Assembly: GCA_016795365.1 (NCBI GenBank)
Contig: JAEUHN010000009.1
Coordinates: 124,001 to 188,000 of the forward strand
DNA: 64,000 nt
Direction of reading: 5' to 3'
Source: Verrucomicrobiaceae bacterium
GTDB taxonomy: Bacteria; Verrucomicrobiota; Verrucomicrobiia; Verrucomicrobiales; Verrucomicrobiaceae
Every line of letters starts with the position of its first letter. Positions within the stretch are counted from its first letter, which is position 1. The notes beneath the pieces were generated by a model. The model was not told the DNA's origin and did no database searches. It was given only the letters and a program-made list of their open reading frames with translations. Shown here in pieces: positions 51,814 through 59,732 of this stretch. Made by a program: the position numbers and the translations under genes.

Positions 51814-53172
51814 ATGACCTCCATTCGCTTTTCCGTCATACTCCTTGGCATCAGCTTGAGCGGCTTCCAGCTTCAGGCTCAGGATGGCGTGCTTGATCTC
51901 ACCACCCTGGCGAACTACGCGAGCCAGCCCATCCCTGCCTACATCACGCGCAACAACACGCCGGGCAACAATGCGATCACGAACGCCGGAGCCACGCTGG
52001 GCCGCGTCTTGTTTTATGACAAGCGGCTCTCGCGCAACAGCACCGTCGCCTGCGCCTCCTGCCACCAGCAGGCCAAGGGATTTGGTGACACCGCAACCGC
52101 GAGCACGGGCGTGAGCGGCACCACGGGACGGCACTCGATGCGCCTCATCAACAGCCGCTTCTCGGCGGAGGTGAAGTTCTTCTGGGATGAACGCGCGACC
52201 AGCCTGGAGAACCAGACCACGCGCCCGATCAAGGACCACGCGGAGATGGGCTTCAGCGGCACAAGTGGTGATCCGGCCTTCGCCGACCTCGTCACCCGCC
52301 TCTCCGCCATCCCGGAGTATCGCGTGCTGTTCTCGATGACCTTCGGCACCAGCACGATCGACGAGACTCTCATCCAACGCGCGCTCGCCCAGTTCGTGCG
52401 CAGCATTCAGTCGTTCGATTCGAAATACGATGTGGGCCGCGCCACGACGGCGGACAATCAGCCGTTCGCCAACTTCACTGCTCAGGAAAACGCGGGCAAA
52501 CAGCTCTTCCTCGCCGCGCCGGGGCCCGGAGGCGGAGCCGGGTGCGCGGGCTGCCATCGGCCCCCGGAGTTTGACATTGATCCGAACAGCCGGAACAACG
52601 GCGTCATCACGGCCTTCGGTGGTGCCACCGATCTGACGAATACGCGCTCGCCGACCCTGCGTGATCTCGTGGGTCCTGGCGGGCAATCGAATGGCAGCTT
52701 CATGCACGATGCCAGCCTGACGAGTCTCGATCAGGTGATCAGCCACTACAATGCGATCCCAGGCGACAACACAAACCTCGATCCCCGGCTTCGCCGCCCT
52801 GGCGGCGCGGTGCAGAATCTCAATCTCAACCAAGGCCAACGCGACAGCATCGTGGCCTTCCTGCGCACGCTGACAGGCACCGCCGTTTACTCCGACAAGA
52901 AGTGGTCCAGCCCCTTCAATGCGATTGGTGAACTCACCCTCATCATCCTGCCCCCGGCGGCGGTTTCTCTTCAGAACAACGGCAACGGCACAGCCACCAT
53001 CGCCTGCACGGCGGCACCAAACCTGCCGTATCAACTCGAAGCCTCCACCGATTTGAAAACGTGGAACCCTGTTGCCTCCGTGACATCCGACGCCAATGGC
53101 ACGCTCACCCAGGCCGTGACCGTCGCGGCCCAGGTGTTCTATCGCTTTACTTACACGCCGCCGACTTCGTGA
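51814..53172 (+). CDS. Di-haem cytochrome c peroxidase family protein (MauG/CcpA type)
   Basis: 452 residues. Signal peptide (RFSVILLGISLSGFQLQAQ). Two CxxCH haem-c sites: C80-A-S-C-H84 and C244-A-G-C-H248. LGRVLFYDKRLSRNSTVACASCH, SMRLINSRF, FFWDERATSLENQ and PTLRDLVG, SFMHDASLTSLDQVISHYN are typical of periplasmic di-haem peroxidases, which reduce H2O2 with electrons from cytochromes. Residues ~370-452 add a beta module (YQLEASTDLKTWNPV...VFYRFTY) similar to the C-terminus of the sulfatase at 61426. Start ATG 51814. Confidence 0.9.
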   Translation: MTSIRFSVILLGISLSGFQLQAQDGVLDLTTLANYASQPIPAYITRNNTPGNNAITNAGATLGRVLFYDKRLSRNSTVACASCHQQAKGFGDTATASTGVSGTTGRHSMRLINSRFSAEVKFFWDERATSLENQTTRPIKDHAEMGFSGTSGDPAFADLVTRLSAIPEYRVLFSMTFGTSTIDETLIQRALAQFVRSIQSFDSKYDVGRATTADNQPFANFTAQENAGKQLFLAAPGPGGGAGCAGCHRPPEFDIDPNSRNNGVITAFGGATDLTNTRSPTLRDLVGPGGQSNGSFMHDASLTSLDQVISHYNAIPGDNTNLDPRLRRPGGAVQNLNLNQGQRDSIVAFLRTLTGTAVYSDKKWSSPFNAIGELTLIILPPAAVSLQNNGNGTATIACTAAPNLPYQLEASTDLKTWNPVASVTSDANGTLTQAVTVAAQVFYRFTYTPPTS

Positions 53173-53185
53173 GGTTGGCCAGGCA

Positions 53186-53902
53186 TTATTTGAGCCCTAT
53201 GACCTCACCCGAGTCGAGATGGTAGATCCCAGTGGAGATGCGCAGTTTCTTTTTCGCCACTGAGTCGCGAATGATCGAACTCTTTTCCACGAGCTGACGA
53301 GCATGATAGGCCGCGTTGTTGACCACGGCGGTCCTCAGCTTGGCGTTGGCGTCGCTGGGAAGATTGTCACCGATGTGGACCTGACCAATCAGGGCACCCA
53401 AATTGCCCTCGGCAGGCGCTGGATGAGCAGCGGCGTGCACGGCCTCGGTGACGGCTCCGCAGCCCGAGTGACCCAGGACGACGATCAGCGGCACGCCGAG
53501 ATGCTCGGGACTCACCGCATATTCGATGGAGCCTAGCACCACAGGATCGGTGACATTGCCCGCCACACGGCAGACGAACAGCTTGCCCAGGTCCTGATCA
53601 AAGATCACCTCGGGAGCCACTCGCGAATCCGCACAGCCGAGGATCACGGCGAAGGGCTTCTGCTGGTCCTTCAGTGAGGTCCGGAGGTCCGAGGCATCTT
53701 GCGGTGCGTCCTTCTTTTCATCCTGGTAGCGTTGGTTGCCGGCTCGAAGCGCAGCAAGGGCCTCGCTCCCGGTCATGCTGGCGGTGGATGCTGTCGGAGC
53801 GGGCGCTGGCGCAGACTTGCCTGCCTGATGGAAGGTGAAATGCTGGCACGCGGTCAGCATCAGGGCGGACAAACTCAAGGTGGGGAGGAGATGCATTTTC
53901 AT
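53186..53902 (-). CDS. Beta-class carbonic anhydrase, lipoprotein
   Basis: 238 residues. A lipobox LTAC (C19) follows the hydrophobic signal HLLPTLSLSALM, so the protein is probably anchored to a membrane and exposed in the periplasm. Zinc ligands and catalytic dyad are C90-A-D92-S-R94 and H145-S-G-C148. GNVTDPVVLGSIEYAV and VLGHSGCGAVTEAV are family blocks. It interconverts CO2 and bicarbonate. A Pro/Ala/Ser-rich spacer (residues 30-45) separates anchor and enzyme. Start: ATG 53902 rather than GTG 53908; ATG 53896 is also possible. Confidence 0.9.
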   Translation of the reverse strand: MKMHLLPTLSLSALMLTACQHFTFHQAGKSAPAPAPTASTASMTGSEALAALRAGNQRYQDEKKDAPQDASDLRTSLKDQQKPFAVILGCADSRVAPEVIFDQDLGKLFVCRVAGNVTDPVVLGSIEYAVSPEHLGVPLIVVLGHSGCGAVTEAVHAAAHPAPAEGNLGALIGQVHIGDNLPSDANAKLRTAVVNNAAYHARQLVEKSSIIRDSVAKKKLRISTGIYHLDSGEVIGLK

Positions 53903-54007
53903 AGGCACTTTGAAGTAAACGAATTTGGCAGGCCAAATCCTGATCCTCGAGCCTGATGAAGTCGAGACTTATCCCCGCGCCACGTCATCTCAGACCGCGC
54001 TTGAAGC

Positions 54008-54041
54008 AAAAAAACGCCCTGGGCCGGTCGGACCCAGGGCG
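54008..54041 (-). terminator. Rho-independent terminator after tig
   Basis: On the minus strand a perfect 9-bp stem (CGCCCTGGG / CCCAGGGCG, loop of 9) is followed by seven T residues. It lies 34 bases past the tig stop and separates tig from the carbonic anhydrase gene. It is the clearest intrinsic terminator in the window. Confidence 0.92.
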
Positions 54042-54074
54042 AAAGGATAATGGCAATGCGGCAGAACCGCGATG

Positions 54075-55439
54075 TTACGCCTTAGCTTCGGCTTTCTCGA
54101 ACTCGCAGCCATGGGCCTCGGTCACAGGATCGACGTCTTCGATGACGGCGTTCTGCTTGAGGAAATCGACGGCGTTTTCGATGCGCAGATTTTCACGCAG
54201 ACGATTCACAGTGCCGTTGCGCTGGGCTTCGGCCATGAACTTCTTCGGCGACTGCTTGCTGCGTGCAGCGATCTGGGAGAGGGCGACCGAGAGCTGGGCA
54301 TCGGAGACTTCCAGCTGCTCCTTGTCTGCGATCTGGCTGAGGATGAAGCTCAGGCGCACATTCTGGCGGGCCTGCTGATTGGCCGTGCTGAGGATCTCAT
54401 CCTGATGCTTGATGATGTCGTCCTCGGGCATGCCCTGGCGGGCGGCGCGCATGGCAAGATCGTTCGCGCGGTTCTGGGCTTCGCGCTCCACCACTTCGGC
54501 GGGGAGTTCGAAGTCGAGCTTGTCATGGAGGAAGCCGAGCACCTGATTGGCGAGCGATGATTCACGGCCCTGCTCGCGGCGCTGGCGCACGCTGGCTTCT
54601 ACTTCCTTGCGGAGGGTTTCCATGGTGGCTTCTTCGCCGAGGAGCTTCTTGGCAAAGTCGTCGTTCAGCTCGGGCAGGCGCTTCTGCTTCACGCTCGTGC
54701 AGGTGACGGCGAGTTCGATGTTCTTGCCCTTGAGCACTTCGTTATGGAAGTCGGTGGGCAGACCGATGGTCAGCTCGCGGCTCTCATCTTTCGAGATGCC
54801 AACGAGGCCCGCGTAGAAGCCAGGGAGGAAGTCCTCTTCGGCGTCGAGGAGGAACCAGTTGCCCTCGATCTTGCGGAAGTGAACCGGCAGATCGGGATGC
54901 GTCTCCTCGAGCGGCTGGCCATCCATCTTGGCCACGTAGTTGAGGACGACGGCATCGCCCAGCGCGGCGGGACGCTCCACGTCATCGAACTGCTGCTGGC
55001 GCTCGCGCAGATGGAAAATTTCATGATCCACATCGTGGTCGGTGACGACGACGCGCTCGAGTTTGACAGGGATGCCTTTGTAGTCGGGCAGCTCGAACTT
55101 CGGAGCGGTGCTGACCTCGGCGGTGAAGGTGAAGGTGCCATCGTCAGCCAGCTTGGTGTCGCGAACGGAGAGCACCTGGATGACTTCGAGGTTCTCCTTC
55201 TGGATGGCGGTGTAGCAGCCGCGATTGATGAGACGGTTCTGCAGCTCGCCATCGACGGCGTCCTTGTAGCGCTTCTCGATCACCGAGGCAGGCACTTTGC
55301 CAGGGCGATAGCCGGGGATGCGGGCCTGGGCGGCATAGGTGTTGAGGATCGCGGCGCGCTCCTGCTTGATCACGTCCGCTGGCATTTCGATGTGAAGGAC
55401 GGCGCGGCAGTTAGGCTGATGTTCGACGTTGATGTTCAT
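54075..55439 (-). CDS. tig: Trigger factor chaperone
   Basis: 454 residues. The N-terminal ribosome-binding domain contains ARIPGYRPGKVPASVIEKRY (the family signature is G-F-R-x-G-K-x-P). The FKBP-type peptidyl-prolyl isomerase domain lies at residues about 155-240 (GDAVVLNYVAKMDGQPLEE, FLPGFYAGLVGISKDESRELTIGLP). The C-terminal helical chaperone arms follow. It folds nascent chains at the ribosome exit. The ATG at 55439 gives the standard N-terminus; the longer frame is not conserved in style. Terminated by the hairpin at 54008-54041. Confidence 0.94.
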   Translation of the reverse strand: MNINVEHQPNCRAVLHIEMPADVIKQERAAILNTYAAQARIPGYRPGKVPASVIEKRYKDAVDGELQNRLINRGCYTAIQKENLEVIQVLSVRDTKLADDGTFTFTAEVSTAPKFELPDYKGIPVKLERVVVTDHDVDHEIFHLRERQQQFDDVERPAALGDAVVLNYVAKMDGQPLEETHPDLPVHFRKIEGNWFLLDAEEDFLPGFYAGLVGISKDESRELTIGLPTDFHNEVLKGKNIELAVTCTSVKQKRLPELNDDFAKKLLGEEATMETLRKEVEASVRQRREQGRESSLANQVLGFLHDKLDFELPAEVVEREAQNRANDLAMRAARQGMPEDDIIKHQDEILSTANQQARQNVRLSFILSQIADKEQLEVSDAQLSVALSQIAARSKQSPKKFMAEAQRNGTVNRLRENLRIENAVDFLKQNAVIEDVDPVTEAHGCEFEKAEAKA

Positions 55440-55573
55440 GAATCTCGATCTAGTGAAGGGGGCGTTTCCTGGCCCACAGAATCGGCGCTCAGGCCGCCCG
55501 CCGGGCGAAGGGGGGCGGATGCTAGGGCAGGTTCCCCACTTTGACAATCCCGGATCGCGATCTCTGTTTTCCC

Positions 55574-56080
55574 ATGAAAATCTTCCAACGTTTCGAAGTC
55601 TGGGCGCTCCTGCTGCTGGCCGCCGGAGCCGGTGCCTTCGTGTTCTTCACCTCGAAGAGCGACGGGCCGGAGCCCTTGATTTCCAATGCCGGTCCCGCCA
55701 CGCCTGAAGCCAGGCTCCAGGTAAAGAAATGCACGGTGACTCGCGACTTCGGCAATGCGCGGCTGGACGTCGCGGTGCGCATGACCAATGCCCAGTCGAA
55801 GAAGCTCCTGCTCGTCGCGCCCGCCGTCCGCCTAATCAATGCCAAGGGTGCCGAGGTCCCGCCTTTCATCCTGCCCGTGGAGCCTCCACCCGAACTGCCA
55901 CCCCAGACCACGGCTGACGCCTTGCTCCGCTTCTGGGCGGAAAAAGAGGACCTGCAGGGCGCGCTCACCCTCCAGATTCAGGACGAGAAGATCGAACTCA
56001 AGTCCGCCCGTCCCTTCGACCTCGAAGCGCTCAAGAACGCGGAGCCTCGGGTGTTTCAGCCGGGTGATTGGACGCCCTGA
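55574..56080 (+). CDS. Membrane-anchored hypothetical protein
   Basis: 168 residues. N-terminal transmembrane helix (FEVWALLLLAAGAGAFVFF) and a soluble beta-sandwich-like domain (RLQVKKCTVTRDFGNARLDVAVRMTN, KKLLLVAPAVRLINAKGAEVPPF) with a Pro-rich stretch. No family recognised. It is divergent from tig and overlaps the convergent MFS gene by 50 bases at its 3' end. Start set by the helix at ATG 55574. Confidence 0.65.
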   Translation: MKIFQRFEVWALLLLAAGAGAFVFFTSKSDGPEPLISNAGPATPEARLQVKKCTVTRDFGNARLDVAVRMTNAQSKKLLLVAPAVRLINAKGAEVPPFILPVEPPPELPPQTTADALLRFWAEKEDLQGALTLQIQDEKIELKSARPFDLEALKNAEPRVFQPGDWTP

Positions 56081-57263
56081 GCGACCTGATCGCCACGGCC
56101 AGCGCCAGCAGGTTGAGCGCGGCTCCACAAAAGAAAGCCGCACCGGGCACGGCGGGAGTCGTCTTCACAAAGTGCCCGAACAAGCCTGTCGCAACGAACG
56201 GCCCGATAATGCCCGCGACGCTGTTCAGGCTGGTCAAAGAACCCTGCACTCCCCCCTGCTCGTCCGCTCCCACGCCTTTGGAAATCAAGGCCTGCACGGC
56301 GGGCGTGGTGATTCCCGAGATCGACCCGAACACAATCAGCGGATAAATCATCCAGCCATGCGTGGCCAGGCCGTAGCCTGTGAAAGCCACGACCGCCACG
56401 GCCACGCCGAGCATGATCGCCTTCGATTCCCCGATCTTCGGCACGATCTTCCGCGTCAGCCCTCCCTGCACCAGTGCCGCGCAGAAACCGACCGCGGCCA
56501 GCGACAGCCCGGTGTCCAGTTCGCTCCAGCCATAGCGATGGCTCGCATACAGCACCCAGGTGCTCGGATAGACCTGATGGGCCACACACAGCAGGAAATA
56601 AGCAATCGCCAGCCCCAGGACCATCGGATGCGAACGGCCCAGATTGACCAGCGCGCCGACCGGATTCGATTTGGCCCAGCTAAACGCCCGCCGGTTCTCC
56701 TGTCCCAGCGACTCGGGCAGCACGAACCAGCCGTAGAGCCAGTTGATCAAGGTCAGCACGCCCGCCACGATGAACGGCAGCCGCAGATCGTAGTGCCCCA
56801 GCACCCCGCCCATGGCCGGGCCAATGATGAAGCCCAGGCCGAATGCCGCGCCCACCAGGCCGAAGTTCGCCGCGCGCTTCTCCGGCGGGCTCACATCTGC
56901 GATGTAAGCCGTCGCCGCCGCGAAATTCGCACCCGTGATGCCCGACACCACACGACCCACGAAGAACCACGCCAGATTCGGAGCGAAGGCCAGCAGCAGG
57001 TAGTCCAGCCCCGAGCCCAGCAACGATAGCAGAATCACCGGCCGGCGCCCGTAGCGATCCGACAGACTCCCCAGGATCGGCGCGCAGACGAACTGCATCA
57101 GCGCATAAACCGAGGCGAGCAGTCCATACGTGTGCGAGGCCTGCGCCACGTCGCCACCTTGGAAGTGCTTCACCAAGTCCGGCAGCACCGGCACGATCAG
57201 CCCGATGCCCAGAATATCGAGAACCAGCGTGACGAAGATGAAGGGCAGGGCGGGCTTGCGCAT
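56031..57263 (-). CDS. MFS transporter of the TCR/Tet drug-efflux type
   Basis: 410 residues and about 12 hydrophobic helices. Motif A is [19 protein letters not shown] between helices 2 and 3, and helix 1 has [20 protein letters not shown], the D-x-x-G-I-G-L-I-x-P pattern of TetA-like DHA1 antiporters. Helix 5 has [19 protein letters not shown] (motif C). The substrate could be tetracycline-like or any hydrophobic compound; resistance cannot be claimed from sequence. The 3' end overlaps the convergent hypothetical gene by 50 bases. Confidence 0.88.
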   Translation of the reverse strand: MRKPALPFIFVTLVLDILGIGLIVPVLPDLVKHFQGGDVAQASHTYGLLASVYALMQFVCAPILGSLSDRYGRRPVILLSLLGSGLDYLLLAFAPNLAWFFVGRVVSGITGANFAAATAYIADVSPPEKRAANFGLVGAAFGLGFIIGPAMGGVLGHYDLRLPFIVAGVLTLINWLYGWFVLPESLGQENRRAFSWAKSNPVGALVNLGRSHPMVLGLAIAYFLLCVAHQVYPSTWVLYASHRYGWSELDTGLSLAAVGFCAALVQGGLTRKIVPKIGESKAIMLGVAVAVVAFTGYGLATHGWMIYPLIVFGSISGITTPAVQALISKGVGADEQGGVQGSLTSLNSVAGIIGPFVATGLFGHFVKTTPAVPGAAFFCGAALNLLALAVAIRSLRASNHPAETPEAPRS

Positions 57264-57405
57264 GAGGCGCAGAGCAGGAGCGTGAAAGCGGGAAAGCGCA
57301 AGGGGGAGGCTGGGCGGTCAGCGGACGGTGCCGCAAGGCGATGATCGCTGGCAGCGCAGCTCCGCAGCGTGAGCGAGTCCCGGATCATGGACCGCTCCTT
57401 GGCTG

Positions 57406-57733
57406 GTGAATCGACAGCAGGACCGAGAGAAAAATGTCCGTCATTCGAGAATCGAGAGGAGCGGAAAAATTTTCGGGCGCTCCTCTGGATTATGATTTCA
57501 CGCATTTGAATTTTCCGGACGGGCTCTCGATTGTCGTGAGCACTTCCGGGAAATCCCAGCGCTTCATTCGATTATAATAACACGCACTCGGATTTCCCAG
57601 AGGTCCGCAGGACAATCGAATGAGCCGCTGAGAATTTTTTGCGCTCCTCTCGATTCTCATGCGTGCGACTGGGAAAAAATGGCGGAGCGCACGATTATAA
57701 AAACACGCAGCCCGATTCGCTGCAACCTAGCTG
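57406..57733. repeat. Degenerate 41-bp tandem array upstream of nuoE
   Basis: Eight consecutive 41-base units start at 57406, 57447, 57488, 57529, 57570, 57611, 57652 and 57693. Units at 57488, 57570 and 57693 share a head close to GATTATAATAACACGCA (the third versus the second: 4 mismatches in 25). Most units carry a second A/T tract near position 21-28 (for example GGATTTCCC, GAATTTTTT) and a tail like GCGCTCCTCTC. A 17-base perfect inverted repeat joins 57447-57463 to 57642-57658, and AGAGGAGCG/CGCTCCTCT makes a local hairpin at 57455-57486. It occupies about half of the 57264-57942 interval. No gene was recognised in it; 57264-57405 and 57734-57868 show nothing else. Confidence 0.7.
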
Positions 57734-57868
57734 CCAAGACGAACCGCGTGCGTTCGAGACCGCCGAGGATGCCGACGGGCAACCGGATGCCGCAACGCGG
57801 TGCGGAGGCACGCAGGCCTATGATTTCGGCAGGTGGAAAAGGCTTCGACTGTTCCCCATCGGCAGGGC

Positions 57869-57886
57869 TTGTGAAATTTTTCACAA
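57869..57886. promoter_or_regulatory. Rex-type operator upstream of nuoE
   Basis: TTGTGAAATTTTTCACAA matches the published Rex consensus TTGTGAA-N4-TTCACAA at all 14 specified positions and is symmetrical over 8-2-8. It lies 56 bases before the nuoE ATG. Rex represses respiratory and fermentative genes when NADH is low relative to NAD+ and releases DNA when NADH rises. No rex gene is in the window, so the regulator is inferred. Confidence 0.85.
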
Positions 57887-57942
57887 ATTCGTCTTGCCGC
57901 ACCAGACCGCGAAAGGATAGTCGCGAACCCGCTTCTCTGAAC

Positions 57943-58434
57943 ATGGAAATCCCTGCCGAACTCGCAGCCCGCATCGACGAGGCCATCACGCACTACCCCG
58001 TCTCCAAGCGCAGTGCCGTGCTTCCCGTGCTGCACCTGCTGCAGGAGCACTTCCGTTTCATCAGCGAGGAAGCCGTCGCCTGGACCGCTGCCAAGCTCGG
58101 CCTGGAGCCCATTAAGGTGCTCGAAGTCGTCACCTTCTACCCCGGCTTCCGTCAGGAAGCCCCCGGCAAGGTTCACATCCGCGTGTGCCGCACGCTCGCC
58201 TGCGCCATGGCCGGCAGCTACGAAGTGATGAACAAGTTCTGCGAAGTCGCGAACATCGACCGCAGTCACACCTCGCATCATCACCCGATCGCCAAGAGCG
58301 ACGACGGCAAGTTCAGCATCGAATTCGTCGAGTGCCTCGCCAGCTGCGGCAGCGCCCCTGTGTGCTTGGTCGAAGACGACCTCCACGAACGTCTCACCAC
58401 CGAGAACCTCGGTGACGTGCTGGCGAAGTATTGA
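57943..58434 (+). CDS. nuoE: NADH:quinone oxidoreductase subunit E (24-kDa type), stand-alone
   Basis: 163 residues, thioredoxin-like [2Fe-2S] protein. Cluster ligands are C82 and C87 (CRTLAC) and C131 and C135 (CLASC), with the usual C-x4-C and C-x3-C spacing. The N-terminal helical part (YPVSKRSAVLPVLHLLQEHF) is typical. It carries the N1a-type cluster of the NADH module of complex I or of related hydrogenases and formate dehydrogenases. Neither nuoF nor any other nuo gene follows, and the start at 57943 is well inside a longer open frame that begins in the 41-bp array. Control by a Rex box fits an NADH-linked role. Confidence 0.9.
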   Translation: MEIPAELAARIDEAITHYPVSKRSAVLPVLHLLQEHFRFISEEAVAWTAAKLGLEPIKVLEVVTFYPGFRQEAPGKVHIRVCRTLACAMAGSYEVMNKFCEVANIDRSHTSHHHPIAKSDDGKFSIEFVECLASCGSAPVCLVEDDLHERLTTENLGDVLAKY

Positions 58435-58521
58435 ATTCTGCCGGTCACAGTTTGCGGCGTGACAGTTGTGCTCGGACCCAGCTACACTGTGGCTGTGTTT
58501 AATTCCATCCCTGAGTCTGCG

Positions 58522-58800
58522 ATGAAATATGCCTTCCTGTTCGCCGTGCTGCTCGCAACCTCGGTGGCACTGACGGCAGCGGCGAATCGTGGCACGACTG
58601 ATGTTGCTCAGAAACAACGTAACTGGAGCAGAGCCGTCGCAATCGCTCTCGGTATGACCTTGGATGATGTCGTGGTCGATGTCTTCCATCCGCCCTATGA
58701 GATCGCGGTTCGCATGGCGGTGTTAGGCATCACTATAATGGTCGTGCTATTCATCGTGGAGCGTATTCTCCCTCATCGTTCGCCTCCGTCGTCCATTTGA
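58522..58800 (+). CDS. Small membrane protein of unknown function
   Basis: 92 residues, with an N-terminal signal or helix (MKYAFLFAVLLATSVALTAAA) and a second helix near the C-terminus (VRMAVLGITIMVVLFIVERIL), joined by a short polar region. The start ATG 58522 begins the first helix; the frame opens at 58459. It lies between nuoE and the SDR gene on the same strand. No family recognised. Confidence 0.5.
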   Translation: MKYAFLFAVLLATSVALTAAANRGTTDVAQKQRNWSRAVAIALGMTLDDVVVDVFHPPYEIAVRMAVLGITIMVVLFIVERILPHRSPPSSI

Positions 58801-58853
58801 CGATTCGCCTTCCCATTTGAGCCCCACGCGCTGCGCGCCATACTCCGCGCCTC

Positions 58854-59636
58854 ATGGCAGCACGATATGATGTGGAAGGCTTGGTAGTCGTCATCGCAGG
58901 CGGGACGACGGGGCTGGGCTTGTCGGCAGCGAAGCAACTCGTCGAGCAAGGCGCGAAGCTCGCGATCTTTGGTCGCTCGCAGGACAGCGTGGATGCGGCG
59001 GTCGCACAGCTTGGCCACGACACGCTCGGCTTTGCGCTGGATGCCACGGACCCCAATTCGACGGACGTCGTGATCGAAGCTGCGGTGCAACGTTTTGGCC
59101 GACTCGATGCGCTCTACCACGTCGCGGGCGGCAGTGGTCGCAAGCATGGCGATGGCCCGCTGCACGAAATCACGGATGATGGCTGGCGCTACACCTGCGA
59201 CCTCAACCTGTCCTCAATGATCTGGTCGAACCGCGCGGCCGTGCGCCAGTTCCTCAAGCAAGGCGCGGGCGGCACGATCCTCAACATGGGCAGCGTGCTT
59301 GGCTGGTCGCCGGAGCCGAAGCACTTCGCCAGCCACGGCTACGCGGCGACGAAGGCCGCCATCGTGGGCTTCAGCAAATCGATCGCCAGCTACTACGCAC
59401 AGGACAACATTCGCGCGAACGTCATCGCGCCCGCGCTGGTGGAGACACCGATGTCGCAGCGCGCCTGCGGCAACGACGAGATCATGAACTTCATCGCCAC
59501 CAAGCAGCCACTCGACGGCGGCCGCGTCGGTGTGCCCGCCGACCTCGATGGTGCCGCGTTGTTTCTGCTCTCGCGTCAGTCGCACTTCATCACTGGCCAG
59601 GTGCTCGCCGTGGATGGTGGATGGACGGTGTCGTAA
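58854..59636 (+). CDS. Short-chain dehydrogenase/reductase
   Basis: 260 residues of the classical SDR family. The cofactor motif is AGGTTGLG (15-22, a variant of TGxxxGxG). The catalytic residues are S147, Y163 and K167 (SHGYAATKAA). IRANVIAPALVETPM and TGQVLAVDGGWTVS complete the fold. Substrate not determinable. NAD(H) versus NADP(H) preference was not assigned. The stop is followed at once by the heptamer block and the ROK-family gene on the same strand, so cotranscription is likely. Confidence 0.9.
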   Translation: MAARYDVEGLVVVIAGGTTGLGLSAAKQLVEQGAKLAIFGRSQDSVDAAVAQLGHDTLGFALDATDPNSTDVVIEAAVQRFGRLDALYHVAGGSGRKHGDGPLHEITDDGWRYTCDLNLSSMIWSNRAAVRQFLKQGAGGTILNMGSVLGWSPEPKHFASHGYAATKAAIVGFSKSIASYYAQDNIRANVIAPALVETPMSQRACGNDEIMNFIATKQPLDGGRVGVPADLDGAALFLLSRQSHFITGQVLAVDGGWTVS

Positions 59637-59637
59637 A

Positions 59638-59732
59638 GGATGAATGCTGAAGTATGAAGGATGAAAACAGCTTCCAATGATCAGCACGGCACCATGAGTG
59701 AGTCTTCATCCTTCAGCATTCATCCTTCATCC
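59638..59732. repeat. Heptamer repeats in two opposed blocks around the ROK-gene start
   Basis: Left block 59638-59665: GGATGAA, TGCTGAA, GTATGAA, GGATGAA. Right block 59705-59732, opposite orientation: TTCATCC, TTCAGCA, TTCATCC, TTCATCC. The two blocks can pair around a 39-base core. The left block begins just after the SDR stop; the right block is translated as the Ser/Phe/His/Pro-rich N-terminus of the ROK protein. Confidence 0.75.

Noticed and set aside
56031-57263. A tetracycline-resistance gene
   Set aside because: The protein belongs to the TCR/Tet branch of MFS by motifs, but this branch includes many transporters of unknown substrate, so resistance is not supported.
57406-57733. The 41-bp array as CRISPR or as a coding segment
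   Set aside because: Units are too divergent for CRISPR repeats and have no constant/variable alternation. A 110-codon minus-strand frame at 57657-57989 crosses the array end, the Rex site and the nuoE start and shows no recognisable domain.
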